Shown: piece after piece, positions 23,249 through 35,601 of the stretch | Position numbering within the stretch: position 1 is the first letter of the stretch | Layout: every line of letters starts with the position of its first letter | From: Azorinus chamasolen | Taxonomy: Eukaryota; Mollusca; Bivalvia; Cardiida; Solecurtidae | Assembly: GCA_963576725.1 (NCBI GenBank) | Contig: OY755252.1 | Location: forward strand, 45,113,552 to 45,177,551 | Reading direction: 5' to 3' | DNA length: 64,000 nt | The notes under the pieces: generated by a model | The model's database searches: none | Told to the model about the DNA's origin: nothing | What the model saw: the letters and a program-made list of their open reading frames with translations, nothing else | Program-made: the position numbers and the translations under genes

Positions 23249-25238
23249 TATTATGAAAAAGGGGATTTTTGTGCTTTTAGAAAACTGTAGACAGTAGAAT
23301 AATCTATATTATTCTATGAGCAAACAGAGCAGACCAGGCAGTGGATCAGCCAGCTCCTGTTGTTGTTGTCTGGCCGGGGTCTTAGTCTTCTGTGCTAAAT
23401 TTGAAAGTGGTGAAAATGCACATGATACTCATTCAGACTTGCCTCTCCAATGTGATTCTTGGGAGAATGTATAAGATAAAGTTTGATAGAGAAATGATAG
23501 ATTTGGATAGATCAGTAGGCCTCTAAATTCTTACAGCTCGAGATCTGTCCTTATCAATAATCATTCATACAGGAGCCATAATGATCAGGGTTGCAAAGGC
23601 GTAAAAAAACGTTTGTATGAAGGAAAGTGTTAATGTCTTTGAAACCATGGTAAAGATTCTCTTATTGGAACTGCCATTATAAAAAGTGGGGAATTAATTC
23701 CCACATGAATATTCATCAGGTAAAGGGTTAAAGAATGTAATTGTAGTCGTTTGGCACTAAAAAAAAAAATGCACCAATGTACGTAACCCTTTGAAATGCA
23801 GACCATGCATACACTTGCATTTTGCAGACAGTATAGATCAAGATCTGAGAATGCTCCTAGAGGAACCCTCTGATTTGCATCTGCACTGTTTGTTATTCAA
23901 AATCTACTAGCAAGTTTAGCATTTCATACAGTAAAACCTCTCTATAATGGCCACTAAATTACATCAAGTATTTTGTGTTAAAGGTAGGTGGCTGCTTAAA
24001 GCAAGGTGAAAGTAAAACAGAACGCTCCTATAGGAAAATTTTGTTTTACTTTCACCTTGCTGTAAGCAGCCACTTGTCCTAATATACCAACTATTAAAGA
24101 CAATTTAGTGGCCGTTATAGAGAGGTTTTACTATAGTAGCAACTAATGTATAGCCAGGTCCGTAGAGTCAGTTTGATCTGAGTCTACACTATTTGTCTAA
24201 GTATGTGCTGGATACTTTGTATACACTTGTAATTAGAGCATATTTCTGGTTAAACCCTTTTCTTCAAGATACACCTTTAAAACATTTGCAAACAAGTAGA
24301 GCCTGATCAAATGGCTCCTATTGGAGCCACCTATTGGAGCCATTTAATCAGGGGGAAACTCTGTTTGCTTTTATTTTAGTAATATAGATCTGTTGCTAAA
24401 GTGTCTTGAAATGGTCAAAATTAATCTTACGTTCATTTATTACAAGATTACATAATTATTCATGGAGTAAAGAGTTAAGCATACAAATGTCTAACATGAT
24501 TGTTGTATTCTCCTATAAATATCCCAAATGTTTGTTTGTACTGATTTTTTCTGTTAGAATGAATATGCAATAAAAAAAGTTCCACCGAAGCATGGTATTC
24601 TTGTACTTTGAATTACTGTTACAATGTGTTACTTTCCCATAAACTTGTGAAATAATAATAATAAAAAAAATGATAAAAAAGGAACTGTATAATAGACCCA
24701 AACCAGGTGCCTGTTTTAAGTTTATCAAGCCAGATAAATGTGAACACCATTATATGCACTCTTTAGAATCTTCTTTTTGCATCATAGGGTTTAGTGGAAA
24801 AATGATTTCACCAGTGATGTAGATCAGATATATATACATAATGATCAATCTCTTATTTCTCTCAACGAAACCCTACCTTGATGCAACTCGCTAGAATCGC
24901 CTCGCCTAATGAGCTGCAGCAATGTAGGGTTTTACAGGGAAATATTAACCCATTCCCTTATATTGACACCTTTTGACGCCATTTTTTTTAAACCATTGTG
25001 ATAAATAGAGCATTAATAATTTTTGCTCCAGCTATTTACCACATTGATTTTAAAATAACACAATTCTAAACTTTTCCTTTTCTGACCTTTTCTGAAGATT
25101 TTAATCAAAGAGGTTGGGTCTAAAAATAGCCTATGAGGTAATGGGCTAAAAATACCGCAATATGTCTTCTTAATTGTACACCCCTGTTTGACTAATAGGA
25201 TATCTCCCCACTATCTGAGGCTCTGGATATTTATTTCA
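23249..25238. repeat. Intron before exon 5: B, F, E1, D and C copies
   Basis: 23251-23420 right part of the split B; 23784-23927 F; 23929-24133 E1; 24250-24477 B reversed; 24737-24935 D fragments; 24945-25148 C reversed. 23421-23783 holds only short fragments. Confidence 0.7.
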
Positions 25239-25429
25239 CAGAGCTCCAGATAAGATGCGTAAATTTGAACAGTTTCAACAATAGCTCTTTTATTTCTCCA
25301 CCAAACCCTATCCTGTGACCACTCTCTAGAATCGACTCTCTTCGAGACGATTCTAAAGAGTGGACACATTATAAGGTTTGGTGGAGAAATGACGATTTTA
25401 GCATTTCGGTTCGGTTATCTGTAGCTCTG
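25239..25429 (+). mobile_element. Family D MITE immediately upstream of exon 5
   Basis: Full-length. Flanked by TATTTCA on both sides (25232-25238 and 25430-25436), a 7-bp target duplication. The right end lies 29 nt from the exon 5 start, so the duplicated target is part of the acceptor region. Confidence 0.9.
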
Positions 25430-25458
25430 TATTTCAATAAATATTTGTCTGTTTTCAG

Positions 25459-25655
25459 ACTTTGCAATAACCGGAAGAATCACATGTAATTTATGTGGGA
25501 AAACATTTGCCAGCAGACGGAATCTCCGAGTACACATGAGGATCCACACGGGAGAAAAACCATTCGAGTGTCATCTGTGCCAAAAACGCTTCAATGTTAA
25601 AAGCAATCTTAGATCTCACCTTGTGACCCATGCCACTCAGTTGAATTTAATGTGA
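25459..25655 (+). CDS. ZF-pair exon 5 (alternative terminal exon)
   Basis: Acceptor CTGTTTTCAG ends at 25458, then AC and [16 protein letters not shown]. There are 64 codons, then TGA. Finger 2 begins [10 protein letters not shown]; the linker is TGEKP. Contact residues are S-R-N-V and V-S-N-S, so finger 2 groups with exon 4. The tail is THATQLNLM. No ATG precedes the fingers, so simple ORF calling overlooks it. A full D element (25239-25429, with a 7-bp target duplication) ends only 29 nt before the exon, which puts the branch point and polypyrimidine region next to or within a long palindrome. Confidence 0.92.
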
Positions 25656-27393
25656 TCAGATGTCCAAGTGTGGAAATTCATATAGGAATGTGCTGGTTTA
25701 GGTTTTAAAAAAATAGTAAAATACCAGGCTTAAACCATTCCCTCATTTTGCCGCCTGTGTTAAAGTCACTTTCTGAAACCATTGTGATAAATAGAGCCTT
25801 AATTTTGCTCCGTAGGAGCAAACGCTCTACTTATCACAATGGTTTAAAAACTCCAAAGTTCTAAACTTTTCCTTTTCTCCAGTAAAATTTATGTTCCTTT
25901 TAGGTACATTTATTCAAAGAAATAGGATCTAGAAATGAGGTAATAGGTTAAAGCTTCTCAGTTGTGATAAAAGTATTTTTGGATGTTCTTTAGTAGCAAC
26001 AACAGTTCGCATTAATTAACCCTTTCCACCATATAGGAACTATGATCTGTCTGATTGAGTTTTGCTTATGGAGTTTTAATAGATCTGAACATACGGTTTT
26101 TGTCCAAGTCGACAATTCTGTTACATTTTTACCCTGTAAAACTTCAGTTAACCCATTCCCATCTCGGCTATTTTTAGATTCTACCTCTGATTTAATCTTC
26201 AGAAAAGGCGCATTTACTAGAGAAAAGGAACATTTTGAAAAATTGTAGTTTTGAAATCATATTGATAAATAGAGCATTAATATTTTGCTCCTATGGAACA
26301 AATTTAATGCTCTATTTATCACTGGTTTCAGGAAGTGAGTTTTACAGAGGGTCAAAAGGCGTCAATATGCAGGTATGGGTTAGTGAATAGAGAAAGAGTT
26401 AATCCTGTGAATTTGTATAGACAATTAGTGTACTGCCATTCTGCAAAGTGTTGACCTAGGTCAGCATGTCGGCACAGTCTTTGTTGTTCAATATATTGTC
26501 ACAAGTCACTCCCCTTTCATACTGATTGGACATTATCATATATAACCGTGACTGAACATTCCACTGAGAAAATTCAACAACGAAAGGGTTTATAAAGAAT
26601 TTCTGAAGTAGCAATGTCTTTTCTTGGCCAAGTGTCTGATGAAAGCACATGGAGTGTATTTAACCCATTCTTTCAGAGGCTAATTTTAGATCTAACCTTT
26701 TTCAATAAATTTACTGAAAAGGAACATTTACTAGAAAAAGGGGAAATTAAGAATTGTATAGTATAGAAACCACTGTGACACATTATAGCTAATACTCTAG
26801 CTATTTATCACAATGGTTTCAAAAAGTGACTTTTACAGAGGCATCAAAAGGCATCAATATGAGGGAATAGGTTAACTTAAGGTCATGTGAAGGTCAAAGA
26901 CTAATGGATCAGAGTGACACATTGAAAAATAGCAAGGACAATGGTTATCATTTTATAAGAATGTTCAAATACACCAGTTTTTCCATTACCTTGGTGGTGT
27001 GGTAGTGTTCAAACTGAATTGTTTTTATTCAGGAAACCCCCTCTAAACCGGACATCAATTTAATATAAATATCCAGCGGGTCTTCCAGGAGACAGGTGGT
27101 GGCTGCTTACTGCTCCTCAAGGAGCTTTCTGCATGACTTTTACTCTGAACTAAGCAGCAACCTGCCTAAAAGTATCTGAATTCTTCTTTATTAGAATTTC
27201 GGTTTAGACAGATTTTACTGTATTTAGAATAAATATAGTAAGGTGAAGATGGATGTAATTTATAATGTTGTTGGGTCAGTGTTGGACTTTTATTTATTCA
27301 CCTAAATCAATCAAATGCATGCAGCATTATAGAATGAAATGATATTTACTAGGGTCATGATAGACAAGAGCTGTGTATCAAATACTGAAATCG

Positions 27394-27570
27394 TCATTTC
27401 TCCACCAAACCCTATGTTGTGACCATTCTTAAGATTATCATTTCTCCACCAAACCCTATGTTGCGACCACTATCAGATCATTATTTCTCCATCAAGTCCT
27501 ATGTTGTGAACAATCTAAGATCATCATCTCCCCACGAGACCCTCTGGCGATTCTAAAGTGTGGTCACAAT
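27394..27570 (+). repeat. 43-44 bp repeat of a family D arm, 4 units
   Basis: The segment TCATTTCTCCACCAAACCCT...GTTGTGACC recurs at 27394, 27438, 27481 and 27524 within a D copy (27370-27605), diverging along the array. Confidence 0.85.
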
Positions 27571-27614
27571 ACAGGGTGAGATGGAGAAATAAAGGAGCTG
27601 TTCTTGAAAATAGG

Positions 27615-27879
27615 TTAACCCTCCCCCCCCCCCCCCCCCCCATGCTATTTTTAGACCCAATTTCTTTAAACAAATCTACCGAAAAGGAGCATTTACTAGA
27701 GAAAAGGAATATGTTAGATTTTTGAGAGAAAAGGAATATGTTAGAATTTTGTAGTTTTGAAACCATTGTGATAAATAGAGCATTTGCTCCTATGGAGCAC
27801 ATGCTCTATTTATCACAAAGGTTCAAAAAGTGACTTTTACAGAGGCGTAGAAAAGCGTATTTATGGAGGAAAGGGTTAA
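27615..27879 (+). repeat. Family C copy with poly-C tract
   Basis: TTAA-bounded C element whose usual CCATTCCC end is expanded to 19 consecutive C (27623-27641). It also has an internal duplication (AAAAGGAATATGTTAGA twice, near 27703 and 27729). Its right TTAA (27876-27879) is also the left TTAA of a reverse B copy. Confidence 0.85.
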
Positions 27880-29286
27880 CCCATTACTCCATAAGTATGT
27901 TTTTCTATGGCTTTGCTCATAGAGTAGACCCAGAGCAGGCAGCTCCTATAGGAGCCATATGATCAGGTCTGCTCTATTTACAATTCTACAGTTTCTGCCA
28001 TGACCAAAAAATCCTATGTCCATGTAATAGTTTTATAACAATTATTTATCTTCATTAATATTCCTAATGTCATTGATTCATGGAATAAAGGGTTGAAGCT
28101 TTACTCCATATCTAATGAATACAGTAAAACCTCTTTATAATGGCCACTAAATTACATCAAGTATTTTGTGTTAAAGGCAGGTGGCTGCTTAAAGCAAGGT
28201 GAACATATAGGAGCATTCTGTTTTACTTTCACCTTACTTAAAGCAGCCACCTGCCCTAAATACCAACTATTAAACACAGTTCAGTGGCCGTTATAGAGAG
28301 GTCTTACTGTATTCATAATGTTATTGTTTCTTACATAAATATTCATGGAGTAAAGGGTTAGTTTCACATCTTATGATTCTTATCTATCATAGACTATGCC
28401 TCTGGTTTAATCTGCATGGGTAAGGAATTTGTACATTACATTATTTATATATATAAATATACATGCTTTACATACCAGTTTGTTTTGTTTTGTAAAAATG
28501 TGTCAGTGACGCAACTTTTCTGCAGTAGATTAATTGATCAATATATATGATGAAAAACAACAAAAACTGTTTGGTTTTATATTTCTACCTTTTCCATTTG
28601 AAAATCTTTGTCCAATTTCTTGTTTCACTCTGCACAGCAAGTAATGCATCATCTGCAAACATATCCCCAGCTTCCATTTCAACAGTTAACCCATACTGTG
28701 TGGGACACACAATGCCCTTTGAAAACAGTGTAGAGAAGCCCTCTCATCAGGGTCTGCACTGTTTGTCATGTTAAACTTTTCTTTAGAAAAAATCCCTAAA
28801 TGTTCACCATAAGTTTGACCTGTTTGAATTTCGGAATAGTCCATTTGAAAACCCAGTGTTGTAAGGGTTAATTATTTCTCTTGTTTTAACCATTTACTTG
28901 TTTGATATTCATGTAAGATTAATCAGACCTAATTTGTTCAACCCTTTCCCATGATTGTATAATGCATTTTCACACATTTGCAAGCAAAGTAGACCCAGAT
29001 CAGATCTGGTGGCTCCGATAGGATCAGGGTCTGCTCGGAGTGTTTGCATTTGACATGATATAGATCTGATTCTACAGTTTGCATCAAAGCAAACACAATC
29101 CTTGAACATTTTATATAATAAATATGCATAATGCCATTTATATATAATTTCTTACATTAATATTGAACAGGGAAAGGGGTTTATATGAAAACAGTAGATG
29201 AACCTCGGACAGTTTCTACAGTAGCTGTCTGATCTGGGTCTTCTCTGTTTGCAAATGGAATATCTATGAGGTAAACCGTTAAGTCT

Positions 29287-29540
29287 TTAAGGATTTTTCC
29301 ACTGTGAAAAATCGGCATACAAAAGATTAGATAAGATATATATAGGATAATTATGTTGTGATATAGTCATTTTGTACAAACTGATATTAGATGGGTTTTG
29401 GAGAATGGCGAGCTTTATAACATCTTCCAAGACGAGTTTAATATCAGTTTGTACGAAATGACTGAGCGTCATTATTATGTTTATCACATAACTTATCTCG
29501 ATTAAAAATGCCATTTTTGACAGGTCGTACATGTATATTT
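29287..29540. repeat. 250-bp MITE-like inverted repeat upstream of exon 6
   Basis: AGTCATTTTGTACAAACTGA and its near-complement TCAGTTTGTACGAAATGACT lie at about 29366 and 29445. Weaker matches extend outward. It is single-copy in this window. Confidence 0.7.
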
Positions 29541-29712
29541 CTACATGTCGTTGTGGTGTGAACAGTTTCTACATGGTGTTGCAGCTTACCAGGGTTTATT
29601 AAATGCGTAATATAGAGAACTATGTGATGGCTATATTAACTCTAATACAAGGGAGGTTATGTGATAAATTATATTATTTTGCATATTTTTTATCAATGCC
29701 AATTTCTTTCAG

Positions 29713-29924
29713 ATTATTCTTCAATCAATGTACACACATACCAGAAGTATATTTGTGATGATTGCGGACGGAACTTCTCATCAAAACAAAATCTGAAGCG
29801 ACACATGCGCCTACATACAGGCGAACGACCATTTCCTTGCACCATGTGCGACAAAAGATTCAACTCCAAATGGAACATGAAGTGCCATCTTTTATGCCAC
29901 ATGGATCGTTCTGTGAAACACTAG
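29713..29924 (+). CDS. ZF-pair exon 6 (alternative terminal exon)
   Basis: Acceptor AATTTCTTTCAG ends at 29712, then AT (D) and a leader YSSINVHTYQ. Fingers begin YICDDCGRNF and FPCTMCDKRF with a TGERP linker; contact residues are S-Q-N-R and S-W-N-C. It ends HMDRSVKH and stop. The FNSKWN helix in finger 2 is shared by neighbouring exons 6-9 (FNSQWN in exon 7), so this block looks like a local duplication series. Confidence 0.92.
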
Positions 29925-30581
29925 AAGTGTTTATAACATCAGCTAACTTGACCGTTTTCCCTGTTAAATATTCATGTAAGAATTAAATGATGTCATGAAT
30001 ATTTATTAGCTGAATTTTAATAATGGCATAATAAAGTTCAGTATCGGTAGAAACTGTAAAGTCAAGATTTATTATAATTTCATAAGCAAACAGAGCAGGC
30101 CCTGATAAGACAGCTCCAGGAGTACAGCAGCCATCTCATCTGGGTCTTAACTCTGTTTGAAAAAGGCATGAAAAGCACTTGTATGAAGGACTTTGGGATC
30201 AATTATCATTAAATGTTTGGACAAACAAACTTGGGCAAATAGTGCAGATCCAGATGGAAGATCAAACTGCTCGTGAAGTTTGATCTGGATCTATACTATT
30301 TGCTATACCATTAGTGCCTTTACAGTTATCAAAATGGTTCAGTCAATTTGTCACAAATTGTTTGAGATTGGCTGTCCTGATATTCAGGGTAGACAGATAA
30401 CTTGTGCATAATTATGATAAAGAATGCATCTAATGATTAATCATGATGTCATTATTTATTACATGAATATTCAGCAAGTAAAGTGGTAATGAGATTCTGC
30501 AATGCCATAAATCTGACTATAGTTACATGTTCTGAGTTTGTTTTTTTGTGTGCATTTTTTACATTTACACAATTATTAACC

Positions 30582-30641
30582 CTTGTAAATCCACGACCCG
30601 ACTCGCATCATGTGAGTCGGGTCATGGTCGATTTACAAGGG
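30582..30641. repeat. 60-bp compact palindrome
   Basis: CCCTTGTAAATC and GATTTACAAGGG bracket CCGACTC...GAGTCGG with a short GCATCATGT loop. It is near-perfect, GC-rich in the middle and unlike the MITE hairpins. Confidence 0.9.
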
Positions 30642-31046
30642 TGTGACATTTAATAACAGTTTGGATCCAGATGAGACAAGTATAACCCGGCATCTCTATA
30701 ATCAGGATCCAAGCTGTCTGAAAGTAAGTCAGTAGCTTCTCAATTTTAGGCTTGATAGGATACAGAGCAACAGGCAACAGAGACGATTTTAAAAAATTGT
30801 CACAACATAGAGTTTGGAGAAATAAATAAGTTATTCCAGAAAATGCTTTTATTTATGAATCTTATCTGGACCTCTTAATTAGGATGTTGTTATTCAAAAT
30901 AGGATGTAGTCAAATTGCACTAGATCAAAATTTGGGTAGACACTTTTACAGAGAGATGTTAATTTAAATTTGAAATAATTTCAGGAACATGGTCATGAGT
31001 TGATGTGGTGTTCTATAAAAGTGTGGAATGAGAATGGAAGATTTTA

Positions 31047-31294
31047 CTAACCCGTTCCCTGTTCTATATTAGCCCAAATTTCAATACCTACTGAATATTC
31101 ATTAACAAAGTAGTTATAAATAAATATGAAAGATGGAGCATTGTAGGCATTTTAGAAAGCAAAGAAACAGATCTTTCAATTTCTATTAGCAAACAGAGCA
31201 GACCCTGATCAGACGGCTCCTCTAGGAGCCGTCTGATCTGGGTCTACTCTGTTTGCAAGTGCGTGAAAACATGTTTATATGAGGGAAAGGGTTA
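31047..31294 (+). mobile_element. Family A MITE, near-twin of 54258-54506
   Basis: TTAA-type ends; perfect central palindrome GACGGCTCC-TCTA-GGAGCCGTC. Only a handful of differences from the copy at 54258, including two shared diagnostic variants (TATTAGCCC/TATTTAGCCC and TCATTAACAAAGTAG). Confidence 0.85.
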
Positions 31295-31959
31295 AAGAAA
31301 TGTAAACATGTGCAAAAGGCAGTCAACTTTTGTCATTGTTGGAGTCTGCTGTTATAACAAAGAATATTTTGTGCCTCCATATAATTATTCAGTGTCACGG
31401 AAATGGAATACATGTTAAAATGAAACCAAGCCAAAACATACACTGGAAATACATGTTAAAATAAGAGATTACTTACAAGCTAGAAATACATGATGAAATG
31501 AAAGATATGGAAATACTTGTTGAAATGATAGATGACCGAAGCAAGCAGGAACATACACTGGAAGTGCATGTTTAAATGAAAAGAAGATTGGAACATCTTG
31601 GAGTTATTTATTTAAGGGGAAATACGATGAATATGCCTAACACAAGTGAAGTTGTAGTTTGATTTTACTTTTTCTGCACTTTAAGCTTACAAATAAAAAA
31701 AGTCTTAACATAAGTGCAACAATTTTTCCTTTTCTTTAATCCTGGGTCTTCACTGCTTTCACATTTAGTGGAATAGCCGTTTACTTGAATACAAATGCCT
31801 ATAAACACCTTTGCAAACAGAGTAGACCCAGATCAGATGGCTCCCGGTGTATACTCAGAACTGACTGATCAGAGTGATCTGTTTGTTTATGATAGATCTG
31901 ATTCTACCGTTTATTATGGCTTGATGCAAATTCTTGTGTTCTTATACCATTTTTGAAAA

Positions 31960-32206
31960 TTAACCCTATCCCCCATGAATACTTCAGGAAAGAAATAATG
32001 ATGTCAAGAATATTGATTAGATTAACTTGTTATAATAGCACATGGACACGGGAATTTGTGGTCATAGGAAAAAGAGAAGAATCATATCTATATAATTTCA
32101 TAAGCAAACAGAGCAGACCCTGAACAGATCAACTCCTGTAGGGCATGGTTTCACAAATGGCTTTTACAGAGTTGTCAAAAGTCGTCCATATGAGGGAATG
32201 GGTTAA
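31960..32206 (+). mobile_element. Chimeric B/C MITE
   Basis: The left 180 bp is family B (TTAACCC, ATGAATAC, CAGAGCAGACCCTG); the right 60 bp is family C (GGTTTCACAAATGGC, GGGAATGGGTTAA). The join is near 32148. Confidence 0.75.
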
Positions 32207-32382
32207 TTATAACATTTGTCTACCATTACTGTAAGAAAAGACTATCAGATTGTCAAACTGTTTGTTCTTGATGAGATGCTCAGATATGCATCAATTCATC
32301 TTGATCCAAACTGTTTTCAAATGCTTTCACAAATTTAACAAAAGCGTGCTGAAGGTTTAAAGAATATACACTCTGCTTTCAG

Positions 32383-32564
32383 GTCAACGGAAGAAGTTTC
32401 CTTGTCATGTTTGTGGACGGTTCTTCTCAACAAGACAAAATATGAGAACACATGTACGCCTCCATACAGGAGAGAAGCCGTACCCCTGTACGATGTGTGA
32501 CAAGAGGTTCAACTCCCAATGGAACCTCAAATGCCATCTTTTCCGCCATATTCACCAGGAGTAA
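32383..32564 (+). CDS. ZF-pair exon 7 (alternative terminal exon)
   Basis: Acceptor CTCTGCTTTCAG ends at 32382, then GT and QRKKFPCHVCGRFF. It has 59 codons and a TAA, the shortest in the array. Finger 2 begins YPCTMCDKRF; contact residues are T-Q-N-T and S-W-N-C. Finger 1 contacts match exon 4 while finger 2 matches exon 6, so finger combinations are partly shuffled. There is no ATG upstream of the fingers. AATAAA follows 68 nt past the stop. Confidence 0.92.
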
Positions 32565-34920
32565 TCTTGAAAAACCTAAAACTGAGTGAAGGAAATTGGA
32601 ATGAGCGAGGAACTATAATACAGATAAAACTAATAAAGTAACAAACAGGTCTAATTGCCTGTAGTTGAGAGGCGTAGATTCCATGTGTGAATTAAACATT
32701 GTTTCAAGAACAATGTCTTTATCTTCCCACCAAACCATCAAAGAGACAATTCTAAAGGCACAGTTTGGTGGAGAAAAGACAGTTTCACTATTTGAATTTT
32801 CTTAAGTGTGGTTACATCATACCAGGGTTTGATGGAAAATGACAGTTTTGTATATGTAATGCACCCTTGTTATGGCTGGTATTTGTATAGACATGGGCAT
32901 ACAACACAATAGGAACTCTCTAGAGTAACCCTTTGGAAAGAAGTTAAGTTGTCAGTCTTAACCCTTTCCCTCATGTAAATGTGTTTTTACTCATTTGCAA
33001 ACAGAGTAGACCCAGATTATACGGCTACTACAGGAGCTGTCTGATCAGGGTCTGCTTTGTTTGCTTATGGAATTTGATAGATTGGTTTCTTTACTTTCTA
33101 AAATGGCTACAATTTTCCACCTCCCGTATTTCATTATAATTATTTTGTCCATGAATATTCAGTAGGTATTGAAATTTGGAATTTTGGAGTAAACATAGAA
33201 CGAGGAAAGGGTTAAAGACAGGTAATAGTTTATATGCCTGATGAAAGTAATTCAGACAGCTCCCACAGGAGATTTCTGTTTTACTTTTACTTGATGCATG
33301 AAGCAGCAGCCAGACATTGCTTTTAAATATATCCATGCAGATACCCCACATGGTGGCATTAAAGAAGTTTTATTGTAGAAATCGGTGACAGAAGGTTAAA
33401 ATAGAATCCTGACCTTGAGGGAAAGAAGTGTGTAGGGCTCCAAGTGGAACACTTAACAGGGTCTGCAATATTTGCCATTCAATTTCCTCTATTTAGCAAA
33501 TTGAAGTCTTTTATACTGAATGGGCTGGCACTCAGATAGGCCATATGAATCACTTTGAATTTTCAACTTTTGAAGAGTGAAAAAAACTTTGATAAAGTTG
33601 CACTGTGCTAATGTGATTTTTGGAATGCTGTTTGATTTAGAGTTGTTATAGCTTGGGTGTTTTGTTTTTGTTTTTCTTGGTATGAGGAAATTTTGGATAT
33701 AAGTTGCAAGATGTTGATATTTTCAAAGAAAAATATTACATCAACTATGTTCTCTATTCGTCTTGTGCTTGACCTTAAATGAATGTTAAATAATAAAAAA
33801 GAAATTCAAATATTTATATTGGTCTCCTTGTTAACATTGATGAAATGTATAAAAAGAAATCTTATGTTTATACTCTCCAAAACAAAGTTAACCCTTTCCC
33901 TCATTTGAAAATGCCTTTTCAGGCCTTCGCAAATGGAACAGACCCAGATCAGACAACTCGTATAGGAGCTGTGTGATCAGGGTATTCTCTGTTTGCTTTT
34001 GTCATAATATTCTGAAGTTATTGTAAAACCAAAAACGGAAAGTGTTAATGGGGAATGTGCAATAAGAGCCACTGTGTCAATCCATCTGTCCACTGGTCTG
34101 TAGATATTTCTTGTCTGCACTGTTTTTCAGTAACTGTTGACAGAGGTTTCTTTATACTAAACCTTTACTCCATGAATATTCATGTAAGAAATAAAGACAC
34201 AATGAATATTTATAAGACAAACTAATAAAATGAACACCGGAATTTTTGCCATGGCAGAAATTGTAGAGCCAGCAATGATTATTCATGATATCAATATTTC
34301 TTACATGAATATTCAAGTAAATGAAGTGGGATATGGTGAAATTTGTGTAAAGACACAGTGTAAGATTACATAATGCAGTAGAACCCCCCTAATGCGACCA
34401 CCTAAAAGAGGTATAATTCTGGGTGCTAGATGCAGGTGGTAACTTAATGCAGGACAAATGTAATGCAGAAAGCTCCTGGAGGAGCTTTCTGCATTACATT
34501 TGTCCTGCATTAATCTCTGAGAAGATCAGAGCAACAGTTTAGGGTGAGTTCCTAAATACTAAAATTTTCATTTCTCCATCAAACGCTATGCTTGGACCAC
34601 TATTTAGAATTGTCTCTTTGAGACGATTCTAAAGAGTGGTCACAGAATAGGGTTTGGTGGAGAAATAAAGGAGTTATTTTTAGAAATGTGTCTGGACCTT
34701 TGGATGATTCTAATGAGAAGTATTAACTTTGGGTTGGTGAAGAAATAAAATATTAACCCATTCCCTCGAGGTCACACCTGAAAAAGTCACTTTTTTTGAA
34801 AACATAATGATAAATAGAGCATTTGCTCTAGTAGAAGCATACATGCTGTTTTTATCACAATGGCTTCAAAACTACACAATTTTAAAATTAAATTTTCCTG
34901 TTGTAATTAATGCTCATTTT
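32565..34920. repeat. Intron after exon 7: D, A, E, F, B and C copies
   Basis: 32674-32850 D; 32958-33214 A reversed; 33215-33376 E2-like; 33393-33500 F; 33888-34050 A/B reversed, truncated; 34158-34330 B; 34376-34514 E2 truncated; 34527-34700 D reversed; 34753-34920 left part of C reversed. 33500-33887 shows nothing. Confidence 0.7.
32632..32637 (+). promoter_or_regulatory. Candidate polyadenylation signal of exon 7
   Basis: AATAAA 68 nt after the exon 7 stop, a plausible distance for a terminal exon with a short 3'UTR. Confidence 0.5.
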
Positions 34921-35502
34921 AGCTCACAAGAGCACAAAGTGCTCAGGGTGAGCTTTTGTGATCGCCTGATGTCCGTCGCTGTGCGTTGTTCGTCGTCAAC
35001 AATTTGATCCTCTGTTACTAAGGCCCTCTACAAAAGTTATATAAATTATGCCCCTGGGGTTAAAATTTGCCCTACCCCAGGGGTACTTTGTTTTCTATAG
35101 AAACATAATTATGGTGAAAACTTTGAAAATCTTCTCCTCTATAACTGGAAGGTTCTCAGCTTTCACAATTGGCACATAAAAAGCATCATGTTCAGGTCCT
35201 CTACAATAGTTATTTGAATTATGTCAATGTGGTCAAAATTTGCCCCGCCCCAGGGATGGCCAGTTTTCAATAGAAACATATAGTGAAAACTTTGGAAAAT
35301 TTTCTCCTGAAACTTGAAGGTTGTCAGCTTTCATATTTGACACATAGCATCAAGTTCAGGCCCTTTACAAAAGCTATATAAATTATGCCCCTGGGGTCAA
35401 AATTAGCCCGCTCCAGAGGTGGCCAGTTTTCAATAGAAAGATTTAGTGAAAACTTTTGATTGTCTGGTGAGCGATATCAGGTCCATCATGGCCCTCTTGT
35501 TT
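34921..35502 (+). mobile_element. Helentron-like element 4, nested in a family C copy
   Basis: A hairpin start (AGCTCAC...GTGAGC) is followed by GTCCGTCGC-type sequence and a core of about 168 bp anchored on AGGCCCTCTACAAAAG at 35021, 35194 and 35358. It ends GGTCCATCATGGCCC then TCTTGTTT. It splits a reverse C copy (34753-34920 and 35503-35552). Confidence 0.75.
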
Positions 35503-35601
35503 GGTAGATTGGGTTGGGTCTAAAAATGGCCTTAGATAGAGAATATGTTAAGCATCAATATCTGCCTGGAGGTGTGCATATAGAAGCTGTCGCATCCTAA
35601 G

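Larger units (their letters stand above)
25656..29286. repeat. Intron after exon 5: C, E, D, B and F copies
   Basis: 25730-25951 C reversed; 26016-26145 A/B fragment; 26148-26382 and 26660-26874 C; 27031-27220 E2-like; 27370-27605 D; 27615-27879 C; 27876-28094 B reversed; 28122-28309 E1; 28310-28361 B fragment; 28686-28869 F; 28938-29178 B reversed; 29180-29282 fragment. 26383-26659, 26875-27030 and 28362-28685 show nothing clear. Confidence 0.75.
29925..32382. repeat. Intron after exon 6: B, F, D, A and chimeric copies
   Basis: 29950-30193 B; 30210-30320 F-like palindrome (GCAAATAGTGCAGATCC / GGATCTATACTATTTGC); 30395-30489 B fragment; 30652-30740 F fragment; 30760-30890 D reversed; 31047-31294 A; 31785-31959 B reversed; 31960-32206 chimera; 32240-32340 F fragment. 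31300-31780 holds imperfect repeats of GGAAATACATGTTAAAAT, otherwise nothing. Confidence 0.7.

Noticed and set aside
34807..35007. ORFs beginning MINRAF.. or with ALFVTMVS (also 27524, 43861, 56258, 59148)
   Set aside because: Translations of the family C palindrome.
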